From positions 248,001 through 312,000 of the forward strand of contig NZ_JAODPB010000005.1 of the NCBI RefSeq assembly GCF_025770735.1: DNA of 64,000 bases. The letters run 5' to 3'. Below, piece by piece: positions 1-8,459 of this stretch. Each line of letters begins with the position of its first letter. The stretch's first letter is position 1. This DNA is from Shouchella tritolerans (lineage in GTDB: Bacteria > Bacillota > Bacilli > Bacillales > Bacillaceae_D). The notes below the pieces were generated by a model. That model was not told the origin of the DNA, did not search any database, and saw only the letters and a program-made list of their open reading frames with translations. Made by a program: the position numbers and the translations under genes.

Positions 1-751
1 TCAGAATATGTGGCAAGCCTGCCGTTCCTAAAACGAGAGCGAGCATGAGCGAAATGGAGTCAAGTGGAGCTCTCCCTTGCATTCCAGGATGCAAAAACCC
101 TTCTTCTTGGGAAGCGCCAACAGAGGCAAACATGTCCAAAATGTTAAAGTTAAACCGGACCAACACCATGATCGAAATCGCCGCAGTCGCGACCATTAGC
201 AATGTAGCTTTGACAATTTGCACCCAACTTGTCGCTGTCATTCCGCCAAACAACACATAAATGGTCATCATAACGCCTACTAACAGCACAGCGTATGTAT
301 ATGGAATTTGAAACAACAATTGAATGAGCGCTCCAGCTCCAACCAACTGGGCGATCATGTAGAAGATCACAATTGTAATCGTGCTCCCAGCAGCAACACC
401 CCGGACTTTCCTCGCATCAAAACGAGAATGGATCATGTCGGCAAGCGTATATTTCCCTAAGTTCCGGAGTGGTTCTGCAACAACAAACATCACGACCAAG
501 TAGGCAACTAAGTAGCCAATACTGTAAAAGAACCCGTCAAAGCCAAACAAAGCAATGGCACCGGCTATCCCTAAAAACGAGGCTGCTGACAAGTAATCGC
601 CTGCAATCGCAAGCCCGTTTTGCCAGCCAGTCAAACCGCCTCCAGCTGTATAAAATTCGCTTGCTGTCTTTGTCCGTTTCGCCGCATAGTAAGTGATAAC
701 AAGCGTCAACAGAACGATCGCCAGAAATAGAGAAATGACCGTAATGTTCAT
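1..751 (-). CDS. Cation/acetate-type symporter (sodium:solute symporter family), N-terminal part
   Basis: Membrane permease of the sodium:solute symporter (SSF) family, expected to import a small carboxylate such as acetate with a cation. The gene runs off the window at base 1, so only about 250 N-terminal residues are visible. Translation from the ATG at 751 gives several hydrophobic segments and ActP/YwcA-like stretches (YTAGGGLTGWQNGLAIAGDYLSAASF in two pieces, then GALIQLLF and LFGGMTATSWVQIVKA). The start overlaps the stop of the upstream DUF485 gene by four bases (ATGA), the usual arrangement for this pair. Family is clear; the substrate is inferred from the DUF485 partner. Confidence 0.85.
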   Translation of the reverse strand, partial: MNITVISLFLAIVLLTLVITYYAAKRTKTASEFYTAGGGLTGWQNGLAIAGDYLSAASFLGIAGAIALFGFDGFFYSIGYLVAYLVVMFVVAEPLRNLGKYTLADMIHSRFDARKVRGVAAGSTITIVIFYMIAQLVGAGALIQLLFQIPYTYAVLLVGVMMTIYVLFGGMTATSWVQIVKATLLMVATAAISIMVLVRFNFNILDMFASVGASQEEGFLHPGMQGRAPLDSISLMLALVLGTAGLPHIL

Positions 752-1083
752 AAACCTGTCCCTTCTTTCCTCTCAGTATCTTGCTCGCTTACTACCTTTT
801 CAGCAAGCTGATCAAACCGCGCTGATTTTTTTACATACAAAATGCAAAACGTCCATGTCATAATAAATTGCGCGATCGCAAGCACCCATGCCCATGTGAT
901 TTCGCCAATTACCGGCGCTTCCAAGACAGTGGTATAAACGGCGAGCACTGGCAAGGAAAAGTAAAAGACCATAAAAAATAGAATACTAGGCACTAAAAAC
1001 GCTTTTTTCTTTTTCATCAGCTCCGCAAAGGAAGCGCTTTTCGTTATGCGCTCATACTCCGTTTCGCCTTTTTTTCGTTGCAT
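748..1083 (-). CDS. DUF485 membrane protein, partner of the symporter
   Basis: Small inner-membrane protein of 111 residues with two hydrophobic segments (about residues 30-52 and 65-88), the usual DUF485/YjcH layout. Such genes commonly sit directly before acetate/solute symporter genes and are thought to assist or modulate them. The start is preceded by a strong GGAGGGG ribosome binding site, and the stop overlaps the symporter start by four bases, so the two are translationally coupled. Exact role unknown. Confidence 0.85.
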   Translation of the reverse strand: MQRKKGETEYERITKSASFAELMKKKKAFLVPSILFFMVFYFSLPVLAVYTTVLEAPVIGEITWAWVLAIAQFIMTWTFCILYVKKSARFDQLAEKVVSEQDTERKEGTGL

Positions 1084-1235
1084 ACTGTTTCCCCTCCTAC
1101 GATTATCAGTATGTCATTATCATATGAAAACGCTACCATATTGTCAATTACAAACTTTCTGCAAATAGACTTTACTCATAAAACAAAGTTGTTTCTAGTC
1201 AAGTTTCTAAAATAGCGAGAGCAGAGTGGCGAAAC
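1084..1235. other. Intergenic region, no gene seen
   Basis: This stretch separates the ribosomal protein operon terminator from the DUF485-symporter pair. It is AT-rich toward 1110-1200 and probably holds the promoter of that pair, but I could not single out a convincing pair of hexamers. Confidence 0.4.
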
Positions 1236-1270
1236 ACAAAAAAGCAGCCAATGTAATGGTTGGCTGCGTG
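1236..1270 (-). terminator. Terminator after rplT
   Basis: Eight-base perfect stem (GCAGCCAA/TTGGCTGC) with an eight-base loop, followed on the minus strand by a run of six T. It lies directly after the rplT stop and ends the infC-rpmI-rplT operon. Confidence 0.85.
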
Positions 1271-1275
1271 TGTTT

Positions 1276-1635
1276 TTAGCTATTTAAGCTTTCTTTTGCT
1301 TTATCAGCAAGTTGAGCAAATGCTTTTTCATCGTTAACTGCTAGATCAGCAAGCATTTTGCGGTTAACGTTAATTTCAGCTAGCTTTAGGCCATGCATTA
1401 AACGGCTATAGGAAAGGCCATTTAAGCGCGCGGCTGCATTAATACGCGTAATCCAAAGTTTGCGGAAATCGCGTTTCTTCTGACGGCGATCACGGTATGC
1501 ATATTGCAAGGATTTCATGACCTGGCCTTGTGCTGATTTAAAAAGCGTATGCTTCGAACCGTAGTATCCTTTTGCTAGTTTTAATACTTTTTTACGACGA
1601 CGACGAGCGACATAACCGCCTTTTACTCTTGGCAT
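1276..1635 (-). CDS. rplT: 50S ribosomal protein L20
   Basis: Ribosomal protein L20, which binds 23S rRNA early in 50S assembly and represses its own operon by binding the infC leader. The 119 residues match the family length and show the basic N-terminus ([18 protein letters not shown]) and the conserved [16 protein letters not shown] region. Last gene of infC-rpmI-rplT. A good ribosome binding site precedes the ATG. Confidence 0.98.
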   Translation of the reverse strand: MPRVKGGYVARRRRKKVLKLAKGYYGSKHTLFKSAQGQVMKSLQYAYRDRRQKKRDFRKLWITRINAAARLNGLSYSRLMHGLKLAEINVNRKMLADLAVNDEKAFAQLADKAKESLNS

Positions 1636-1665
1636 CGCAAATCCCTCCTTAATCTATCCGAACAG

Positions 1666-1869
1666 TTATTTTTTCTTGTATGTGAGCATTTGATGAATGC
1701 GTTTAAAATCTCCAGTATGCACAATTGCCGCTTTGCGGAGTTTGCGCTTTTGTTTCTGTGATTTATTGCGGAACATATGGCTTGTGTAAGCATGTGAGCG
1801 CTTAAGCTTGCCAGTTCCTGTTTTCTTAAAACGCTTAGCAGCGCCGCGGTGTGTTTTCATTTTAGGCAT
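1666..1869 (-). CDS. rpmI: 50S ribosomal protein L35
   Basis: Ribosomal protein L35, 67 residues, very basic, beginning [20 protein letters not shown], which is diagnostic. It sits between infC and rplT as in most Firmicutes and is co-transcribed with them, hence under the same L20 autoregulation. The start has a clear AGGAGG-like site (GGAGGACG). Confidence 0.98.
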   Translation of the reverse strand: MPKMKTHRGAAKRFKKTGTGKLKRSHAYTSHMFRNKSQKQKRKLRKAAIVHTGDFKRIHQMLTYKKK

Positions 1870-1900
1870 AACGACGTCCTCCTTTAACTAATTCCTGCCC

Positions 1901-2416
1901 TTATTTCTCGGTTTTAGGTGCCATAACGAGAAACATGCTGCGGCCTTCCATTTTTGGGCGGGCCTCAATCGTTGCGATGTCCTCGCATTCTTTCGCGAGA
2001 CGTTCAAGTACGTCACGCCCGATTTGTGAGTGCGTAATTGCACGACCACGGAAACGAATGGATGCTTTCACCTTATCGCCTTTTTCTAGGAATTTACGGG
2101 CATTGCGAAGCTTTGTATTAAAGTCATTGTCTTCAATCGTCGGGCTTAAACGTACTTCTTTGATTGTAATAACTTTTTGATTTTTGCGCGCTTCTTTTTC
2201 TTTCTTTTGCTGTTCGTAGCGGTATTTCCCGTAATCCATAATCCGGCAAACAGGCGGTTTTGCATTTGGCGCCACACAGACAAGGTCAAGATTTACTCTT
2301 TGTGCCATTTCCAGTGCTTCATGCTTTGACTTGACGCCAATTTGGTCGCCGTTGGCGCCAACCAGACGTACCTCACGAGCCCGAATCCCTTCATTGACCA
2401 ACATGTCCTTGCTAAT
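1901..2416 (-). CDS. infC: Translation initiation factor IF-3, AUU start
   Basis: IF-3 binds the 30S subunit, blocks premature 50S joining and rejects non-standard start codons. The longest ATG/GTG/TTG reading begins at 2404, but the frame continues upstream to an ATT at 2414-2416 (Met-Ser-Lys-Asp-Met-Leu-Val-Asn-Glu), nine bases after GGAGG at 2426-2430. B. subtilis infC also starts with AUU and a similar peptide, so I place the start at 2416, giving 171 residues. AUU starts in infC are known to allow autoregulation because IF-3 discriminates against them. The [12 protein letters not shown] motif and the C-terminal RFRGRAITH region are present. Confidence 0.95.
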   Translation of the reverse strand: MSKDMLVNEGIRAREVRLVGANGDQIGVKSKHEALEMAQRVNLDLVCVAPNAKPPVCRIMDYGKYRYEQQKKEKEARKNQKVITIKEVRLSPTIEDNDFNTKLRNARKFLEKGDKVKASIRFRGRAITHSQIGRDVLERLAKECEDIATIEARPKMEGRSMFLVMAPKTEK

Positions 2417-2602
2417 AATGAGCCACCTCCAGTGGATTTTGTGATGCAGCTAAAGCAATTTACGCGTCTAAACGCGAAAAAAGTGTGGACGCACGGCACC
2501 CACACTTAATCAGCATTTTAACAAACTGACGGTTTCTAACCTGGCAACCAATGTCGTACAGGTGAGAAGCGGGCGCTTCTTCTTGCTTTATTAACTAACA
2601 CA
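2417..2602 (-). promoter_or_regulatory. L20-type autoregulatory leader with attenuator hairpin
   Basis: Long untranslated leader upstream of infC. On the minus strand it carries a GC-rich segment near 2560-2585 (GCGCCCGCTTCTCACC), then a perfect stem AAGTGTGG/CCACACTT at about 2481-2511 followed by TTTTTT, i.e. an intrinsic terminator before the infC start. This matches the Firmicute L20 leader, where L20 binding stabilises premature termination. Assignment rests on position, terminator and remembered consensus; a covariance-model search was not possible. Confidence 0.8.
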
Positions 2603-2608
2603 AGACGT

Positions 2609-2637
2609 ATCTTACCATGGTGAATTGTCCCTGTCAA
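2609..2637 (-). promoter_or_regulatory. SigA-type promoter of infC-rpmI-rplT
   Basis: On the minus strand a perfect -35 TTGACA (2632-2637) and a -10 TAAGAT (2609-2614) are separated by exactly 17 bases, just upstream of the L20-type leader. Confidence 0.85.
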
Positions 2638-2663
2638 TGCACGTTGCTAAATTTCGCCTGCCT

Positions 2664-3857
2664 TTATTCATATCGTAGTGATTCAACTGGATCTAACTTC
2701 GCCGCTTTATTGGCTGGCAATATGCCAAACAGCATGCCGACCCCAAGGGAGAAAGCAGTCGCAATTAAGACAACCGTTCCAGACAAAACGACGTCCATAT
2801 CAAATGCGTTGCCGATTAGCTGTACGAGCAGCGCCCCGAACAAAATGCCTGCTGCCCCACCAAGCACGGTCAACACAATCGATTCAATTAAAAATTGGAA
2901 CAGGATTTGTCCTCTGGTGGCCCCCATTGACTTGCGGATGCCGATTTCTCTCGTTCGTTCTGTCACTGAAACAAGCATAATATTCATGACGCCAATTCCC
3001 CCGACAAGAAGCGAAATGCCAGCGATGCCACCGATGATTACCGTCATGACACGGGTAATTGTTGAGTCTGTTTCCAAAAATTCGCTCATATCATAGCTTT
3101 TGTAGGCGTCAAATGTGCTATGGTTTTCATTTAAAATCGCAGCTGCATCCGCTACAGCCATTTCAACGTCTTCTACTGTTTCCGCCTTAATATGGATGGA
3201 GTCAAACCCATCACGGAAGAAAATTTGTTTCCACGTTTCATAGGAAAGCAACAATTGTTCCCTTTCAAAGTTAATAATGCTGTCAGACGGTGCTAATACG
3301 CCGACAATTTCAATCGGATAAGCGCCAACTTTTACCGTTTGCCCGACAGCAGACTCGTAAGGAAACAGTTGTTCAGCCAGCACAGATGTAATGACGGCTT
3401 TCCTCGTCCCCGTTAAATAGTCAACTGGATGAAGTAGATTCCCTTCTAAGGCTTCATAGTCGTAAAGATCCATATAGTGCATGTTGATTCCGTTAACTTC
3501 CGTTTCAACCTGTTCATCGCCCGCCAAAATCGTCGTGTGTTCGGCACTAGAAGCGACAACTGACTGAACAGAAGGCAACGCTTGAATGTCTGCTACGTCT
3601 TGTTCCGAGTACTGCCAAAAGGCGTAAATGTTCGGATTTTCCTGTTCATCGATTTCCGATGGCTCGAAATAAATCTCCCGAATGTTTTCCACGCCTACGA
3701 TTTGTGCTTTCAACTTTTGTTCAGCACCTTGCCCAATGGCCACAACCATGATGACAGCAGCAACACCGATAATAATGCCAAGCGTTGTTAAAAGCGCCCT
3801 CAATTTTTGCGCAGCAATCGAATGAAACGCCATTTTGATGTTTTCAATGATGTTCAC
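2664..3857 (-). CDS. yknZ: YknZ-type ABC transporter permease
   Basis: FtsX/MacB-fold permease: one N-terminal membrane helix (about residues 15-40, LRALLTTLGIIIGVAAVIMV), a large extracytoplasmic domain, then three C-terminal helices with the conserved VSVTERTREIGIRKSMGA motif. The frame is open upstream to 3923, but the GTG at 3857 gives a 397-residue protein beginning like B. subtilis YknZ (VNIIENIKMAF) and has a purine-rich site (GGAACGAGG) before it. Last gene of a four-gene set; B. subtilis YknWXYZ protects against the SdpC killing peptide. No terminator is visible before the infC promoter. Confidence 0.9.
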   Translation of the reverse strand: MNIIENIKMAFHSIAAQKLRALLTTLGIIIGVAAVIMVVAIGQGAEQKLKAQIVGVENIREIYFEPSEIDEQENPNIYAFWQYSEQDVADIQALPSVQSVVASSAEHTTILAGDEQVETEVNGINMHYMDLYDYEALEGNLLHPVDYLTGTRKAVITSVLAEQLFPYESAVGQTVKVGAYPIEIVGVLAPSDSIINFEREQLLLSYETWKQIFFRDGFDSIHIKAETVEDVEMAVADAAAILNENHSTFDAYKSYDMSEFLETDSTITRVMTVIIGGIAGISLLVGGIGVMNIMLVSVTERTREIGIRKSMGATRGQILFQFLIESIVLTVLGGAAGILFGALLVQLIGNAFDMDVVLSGTVVLIATAFSLGVGMLFGILPANKAAKLDPVESLRYE

Positions 3858-3891
3858 AGGCCTCGTTCCTTTCCGGAAAACAAGCAGCTTG

Positions 3892-4566
3892 TCAGGAAGC
3901 TGTTGCCTCCTGGATTTTCCCATCCTTTACAAAAACAGTCCGGTCTGTTTTTTCCGCAATTTCCGTTTCATGAGTAATAATTGAAATGGTTACCCCTTCT
4001 TCATTTAAACCACGGAGCAATTCCATAATCGATTCGCTCGTTTTCGAATCGAGAGCGCCAGTCGGCTCGTCCGCCAATATAATCGACGGATTGTTGACTA
4101 GCGCCCGGGCGATGGCGACTCGTTGTTTCTGACCGCCTGAAAGGGAAGCAGGCTTGTATGTAGCACGGTCACCAAGGCCAACTTTTTTCAATGCCTCATA
4201 TGCCCGCTCTTTTCGCTCATTTTTTTTGATGCCGGCATACACCATTGGCAATTCGACGTTTTTCCATGCCGAAAGCCGGGGCAATAAATGAAATTGCTGG
4301 AACACAAACCCGATTTTTTCGTTGCGGATCTTGGCAAGTTCTTTTTCGCTTAGTGTGCCAATCATCTGGCCATCAAGCAAATACTCGCCTGTTGTCGGCT
4401 TGTCAAGACATCCAATGATATTCATTAGCGTCGATTTCCCAGAACCAGATGGGCCCATGATTGACATAAAACTTTCTTGTTCAATCGTTAAATCGATGGG
4501 AGCTAGCACTTGCGACCAAGCTTGCCCAACGCGGAACGATTTAGTCACCTGTTTGAGCACAATCAT
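3892..4566 (-). CDS. yknY: YknY-type ABC transporter ATP-binding protein
   Basis: Cytoplasmic ATPase of 224 residues in the MacB/LolD class. Walker A GPSGSGKST (about 38-46), Q-loop in FVFQQFHLL, signature LSGGQ, Walker B IILADEP and the switch histidine in ITHE are all intact, so it should be active. It overlaps the yknX stop by four bases and runs slightly past the preferred yknZ start, as expected for a tightly coupled transporter operon. Confidence 0.93.
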   Translation of the reverse strand: MIVLKQVTKSFRVGQAWSQVLAPIDLTIEQESFMSIMGPSGSGKSTLMNIIGCLDKPTTGEYLLDGQMIGTLSEKELAKIRNEKIGFVFQQFHLLPRLSAWKNVELPMVYAGIKKNERKERAYEALKKVGLGDRATYKPASLSGGQKQRVAIARALVNNPSIILADEPTGALDSKTSESIMELLRGLNEEGVTISIITHETEIAEKTDRTVFVKDGKIQEATAS

Positions 4567-5900
4567 ACATCATCGTCCTCTTCAATAATCTCGACGCCTT
4601 CAATCACTTCGCCTTCTTCCCCGTCAGCTGGCGCTTCTAACGGTTCTTCTCCTTCTTCAAACTGTTCGTCGACCCCGTCAAGCCCTTCTTCAAAGTCGCC
4701 ATCTTCGTAAACGGCAGGCGTGACAGCCATGCCATCATGCACTTCTCCCATGTAATCGAGAATGACCTCATCTGCTTCTGTCACGCCCTCTAAAATCTCG
4801 ATTGAATATTCAGTTGCAATTCCAATTTCCACATCCCTACGTACAGCGTTACCGTCTTCATAAACGTAAACAAACGAGGAAAACTCATCGTATTGGATCG
4901 CTTCCATAGGCAAAGCGAGCCCTTCATGTTCCATTGTTATAATTTCAGCATAAACTTGGTAACCTGGCCGGAGCTTGTCCGTATCACCTTCGGTCATTTT
5001 AATCGTAACGGGGTATTGGGAGCTCGACGAATCTCCGTACCATTCATCGCTTTCAGTCGGGAAATAAGAGACATCGACTACTTCTCCTTCCCAAAAACCA
5101 TCTTCTACTGTATCAGATGTAATCATAACAGGATGGCCAGGCTCGACTTCTAGGGATTGCTGCTCGGAAATGTTGCCTGTAATCGTAAATTGGCTCGTGT
5201 CGGCCACTTCAAGCAACGCATTTGTCGTACTTTCACCGAGGCCTTCATTGCTTTCCTCTGCCGTATCGTTTCTCTTAATGACCGTTCCTGCAATTTTGCT
5301 TTTCACGGTCAATTGTTCTTTTTGCTCTTTAATGCTTTCTAATTGGTTCTGTAGCCGCGTCAATCCGAACGCTTCTTCTTTTTTCTGTGCGGCAAGCTCG
5401 GCCAACTCAGCGTCAAGCTCAGCAACCGTCACGACCGGTTCAATTTCCGTTTTTTCACCTGTCTCCTCGTCCGTCACATAGGTCGGTTTGACATCAGGCC
5501 CATTTTTACGCTTCTTCACATCCTCTTCTTGCTTCGCAAGTTCCGCAATCATCGCATTGGCTTTTTCAATTTGCAGCTCAACGTCCTGTTGCTCAAAATC
5601 AAGCTCAGATGTGTCATATTGGACGAGCGGCGTCCCTTCTTCAACTTCATCGCCGACATCGACCAATATTTCAAACCCGCTATGCTCAGCCATTTCTGTC
5701 ACTAACTGGCGATCGACTAACTCTAACTTCCCTGGAACCATCACGGTGGAGTCCATTACTTCATTCATCGGTGTAACCAAATCGACCGTGTATCCTGTCA
5801 TTCCGCCCCCTGTTTCACGGGCATTAGAAAGTCCAAAATAAGTAAACGTGGCAATAGATACAACAACCACTCCACCAATGATTGCTTTTTTCATACTCAA
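4563..5900 (-). CDS. yknX: YknX-type membrane fusion protein (HlyD/MacA family)
   Basis: Membrane-anchored adaptor of 445 residues: N-terminal anchor (about 5-25), biotinyl/lipoyl-like halves, a long Glu/Lys/Gln-rich coiled-coil hairpin (about 110-200) and beta-barrel segments. In the MacA-like Gram-positive systems this subunit works with the permease and ATPase. Two features look lineage-specific: a charged insert inside the hairpin (VTDEETGEKTEIEP) and a C-terminal tail of about 45 residues made largely of Glu, Asp and Gly. Start and stop overlap neighbours by four bases on both sides. Confidence 0.9.
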   Translation of the reverse strand: MSMKKAIIGGVVVVSIATFTYFGLSNARETGGGMTGYTVDLVTPMNEVMDSTVMVPGKLELVDRQLVTEMAEHSGFEILVDVGDEVEEGTPLVQYDTSELDFEQQDVELQIEKANAMIAELAKQEEDVKKRKNGPDVKPTYVTDEETGEKTEIEPVVTVAELDAELAELAAQKKEEAFGLTRLQNQLESIKEQKEQLTVKSKIAGTVIKRNDTAEESNEGLGESTTNALLEVADTSQFTITGNISEQQSLEVEPGHPVMITSDTVEDGFWEGEVVDVSYFPTESDEWYGDSSSSQYPVTIKMTEGDTDKLRPGYQVYAEIITMEHEGLALPMEAIQYDEFSSFVYVYEDGNAVRRDVEIGIATEYSIEILEGVTEADEVILDYMGEVHDGMAVTPAVYEDGDFEEGLDGVDEQFEEGEEPLEAPADGEEGEVIEGVEIIEEDDDV

Positions 5901-6649
5901 CGCAGAAGCCCCCCTATTAAATTGACAATAAACACCAATGCAAATATGCCCACCCCAATCGCAATTGCTGGGAATTTTTTAAAGTTGGCTGTCTTCATAA
6001 GCCCCAGCGAAATAAAAGCAATAAATGCAAGCGTAGAGATTTCCAAGCTTTGTAACAGAGGATAGAATGGGTGTGTTTCATTAACAAACACCGATGGCGC
6101 GGTATAAATATAGCCGTACGTTCCGTTTGCTGCATTGACAATCATCAAATACAGAAAGCCGATGGCGCTTACGAGCGTGGCAAAAACAGTCATTGAATAG
6201 ATTGCCTTATAGGGCGTCTGGTTGTTTTGCATTTTCGAAATCGCAAACAAGATAAGCGCAAGCAAAGGCGGTCCGGCCGCATAAGCAACTAGCATAATCA
6301 TTCCAATTATAATGCCTGAAACGAGGCCATCTATGTTAAAGCTAGCAAACAACGGCGCCTCTTCTTCATACATGGCATCCTCCATGTAGATTTCTTCCAT
6401 CATCATCCCATCCATGTCGCCGTCATAGGCAACCGCATCTAAGTCAATTAGCCCTCCTTGTCCAGTAAAAACGGGAAAAAGCAGGCCAAGCAAGACGAGG
6501 CAGAGGATGATAAACATCGGAAAGCCGACGGACGGTTCCACTTTCATGCGCACAAACTGTTTACTTGGGTTAAAAAGAAAGGCGAAAATATTGGGCTTTT
6601 TTGAAAAAGCGAACTCTTCAGGCTGGTGTGTCTCCTTGAATTGTTCCAT
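5897..6649 (-). CDS. yknW: YknW-type Yip1-family membrane protein
   Basis: Integral membrane protein of 250 residues with about five hydrophobic segments and Yip1-family character, first gene of the yknWXYZ set; in B. subtilis YknW interacts with the transporter and is needed for its assembly. Between the first and second helices (about residues 65-100) lies a loop very rich in Asp, Glu and Met (DGDMDGMMMEEIYMEDAMYE). The loop is predicted outside the membrane. The ATG follows a GGAG site. A TATAAT lies upstream near 6702 on the minus strand, without a good -35. Confidence 0.85.
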   Translation of the reverse strand: MEQFKETHQPEEFAFSKKPNIFAFLFNPSKQFVRMKVEPSVGFPMFIILCLVLLGLLFPVFTGQGGLIDLDAVAYDGDMDGMMMEEIYMEDAMYEEEAPLFASFNIDGLVSGIIIGMIMLVAYAAGPPLLALILFAISKMQNNQTPYKAIYSMTVFATLVSAIGFLYLMIVNAANGTYGYIYTAPSVFVNETHPFYPLLQSLEISTLAFIAFISLGLMKTANFKKFPAIAIGVGIFALVFIVNLIGGLLR

Positions 6650-6879
6650 CTCTCGTTCTCCTTCGATAACTAGAAATTCGGTACATATCTATTTTTCTAT
6701 TATACTGCTAAATACTAGAAAAACCAGGCACTTTATAAAAACTTTAGAATTTTTTGTTGGCTCGCCTCACCGTTCTCAGAACACGTTTGATCGCTATTTT
6801 CGAGAGCGTGTGCTCTAAAACGAACAACTCACGGTCAAAAGACGCCCGGCTCTCTTTAGCCGCGCGCCCTTCGTATCCA
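6650..6879. other. Intergenic region between dacC-like gene and yknW
   Basis: Contains the probable yknW promoter (TATAAT near 6702, minus strand). The rest has inverted-repeat character around 6770-6815 but no recognisable gene; a 68-codon frame on the minus strand overlaps the end of the carboxypeptidase gene and has no supporting features. Confidence 0.4.
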
Positions 6880-8349
6880 TTAGGGTGATTCGCCAAGAAT
6901 CGCCAACACGATCTCATCTTCAATATGTCGAATCGTTTGGCTCTCGCCAATGAAATTATTCATTATAATCGTAAACAAATAGCTATTGCCATCATTTGTC
7001 CTTGCATAGCCAGTTAAGCTTGATACCCCTGTAAGAGAGCCTGTTTTTGCTCTCACTTCCCCTTCTATCCCACCTAAACGATTCCGCATCGTTCCGCCAA
7101 CAAGCCGGTCTTTTTCTCCAGCAACTGGTAGACCATTGTAAAAATCAGCAAACCAATGCTGCTGCTGAGCGTGATAGAGCACGCTCGTTAAATCATTTGC
7201 CGCAACGAGGGTCTTATGGGACATGCCCGAGCCATCGCGCAGCAAAAAAGGCCCGCTTGCTCCAAGCTGCTCGGTGCTTTCTGCGACAAGAGGCAACCCC
7301 GCATCCCAGCTCCCCTCTCCTTCTTTTACATAACCGATTTCTTTTACAAGCACTTCTCCATGTCCATTATTGCTAAGCTTTAAAAAGGGCACAAGCAGTT
7401 CACGCAAAGGCATCGACTCTCGTTCAGCTTGTTTCACTGCGTTTTTAGGCACGTACCCTATTGTCTCCTCCGCCTTTTTTATATCGATCCCCGCATTGTT
7501 AAGAGCCTGCTTAAATACAGCAGTTGTATATTGAGCCGGCTCCCATACGGCTACCCAACTTCTTGTCGCGTTTGCACCAATGGGCACATTGCCGGTGATG
7601 CGGATGTCAGCTTTGCCGTGTTCTCTTTCTATGTTTAACGATTTCTGTTCGCCGGCTGCTACTGTCAATGCCTCATTCATAATAGGCACTGCTTTAACGT
7701 CAGGCTGCGTCGTGACAATTGCTCTTTGGCCTGCTTTTTTTGCCGGGGTCACTTCAACCAAAATGGTTCCTGCATCATAGTCGTCTGTCGGAGAAAGAGT
7801 CAATGCTGACACTTGCGCCCCTGTATAAAACGATTCATCCGACCAATTCAAATCTTGGGATAGCCGTACGTCGTCATAGCGTGATTCATCGGCGATTATA
7901 TCGCCATTTATTTTTTTGATGCCTTTGTCGCGTAGCTCCTGTGCAAGCTCATTTAATTCTGCTTCCATGAGCGTAGGGTCGCCACCCCCTTTTATGTATA
8001 CATTTCCATGGAGGATGCGTTTGCTTATTTTGCCGTCTGTAAACACGGTCGTTTTGAACGTATGGTCACTGCCTAGCTCCGTTAAAGCAGCAACAGCAGT
8101 TAACACTTTCATCGAAGAGGCTGGATGGAGCAGCATGTTCCCATTGTGTTCAAACAACAGTTCATTGGTAGCGCCGTCCCGGACACTCACGGCAACAGAT
8201 GCGCCAGCCAAACGTTCATGTTCCAATATCGCAGCGATTTCCTCTGCGAACTGTGGCGTTTTTTCTTTTGCCTGGAATGAGGTTGTAAGAGGAAATACAA
8301 GCAAGACCACAACAATCGCCAACAATGCTAAACGCCCATTCTTCTTCAC
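6880..8349 (-). CDS. dacC: D-alanyl-D-alanine carboxypeptidase/endopeptidase (PBP4 class, DacC-like)
   Basis: Penicillin-binding protein of peptidase family S13 that trims or hydrolyses peptidoglycan cross-links outside the membrane. The 489 residues start with a signal peptide (about 1-27). All three active-site motifs are visible: SSMK (SxxK) near residue 82, SNN (SxN) in LKLSNNGHG, and KTG in VRAKTGSLTG. The long insert between the first two motifs is typical of PBP4. It has an AGGGGAGG-like site before the ATG. Symbol is by family resemblance. Confidence 0.9.
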   Translation of the reverse strand: MKKNGRLALLAIVVVLLVFPLTTSFQAKEKTPQFAEEIAAILEHERLAGASVAVSVRDGATNELLFEHNGNMLLHPASSMKVLTAVAALTELGSDHTFKTTVFTDGKISKRILHGNVYIKGGGDPTLMEAELNELAQELRDKGIKKINGDIIADESRYDDVRLSQDLNWSDESFYTGAQVSALTLSPTDDYDAGTILVEVTPAKKAGQRAIVTTQPDVKAVPIMNEALTVAAGEQKSLNIEREHGKADIRITGNVPIGANATRSWVAVWEPAQYTTAVFKQALNNAGIDIKKAEETIGYVPKNAVKQAERESMPLRELLVPFLKLSNNGHGEVLVKEIGYVKEGEGSWDAGLPLVAESTEQLGASGPFLLRDGSGMSHKTLVAANDLTSVLYHAQQQHWFADFYNGLPVAGEKDRLVGGTMRNRLGGIEGEVRAKTGSLTGVSSLTGYARTNDGNSYLFTIIMNNFIGESQTIRHIEDEIVLAILGESP

Positions 8350-8459
8350 TGGCTTCCCCTCCTTTAGAGATGCTACGTTCAGTTTATTCCACTCTCTACA
8401 AAATAAACCTAAAAAAGAAGCTGCCCTCTATAAAAGGAACAACTTCTACATACCAATCG

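Noticed and set aside
6744-6950. 68-codon minus-strand frame downstream of the carboxypeptidase
   Set aside because: Overlaps the end of that gene in another frame and lacks a start site.
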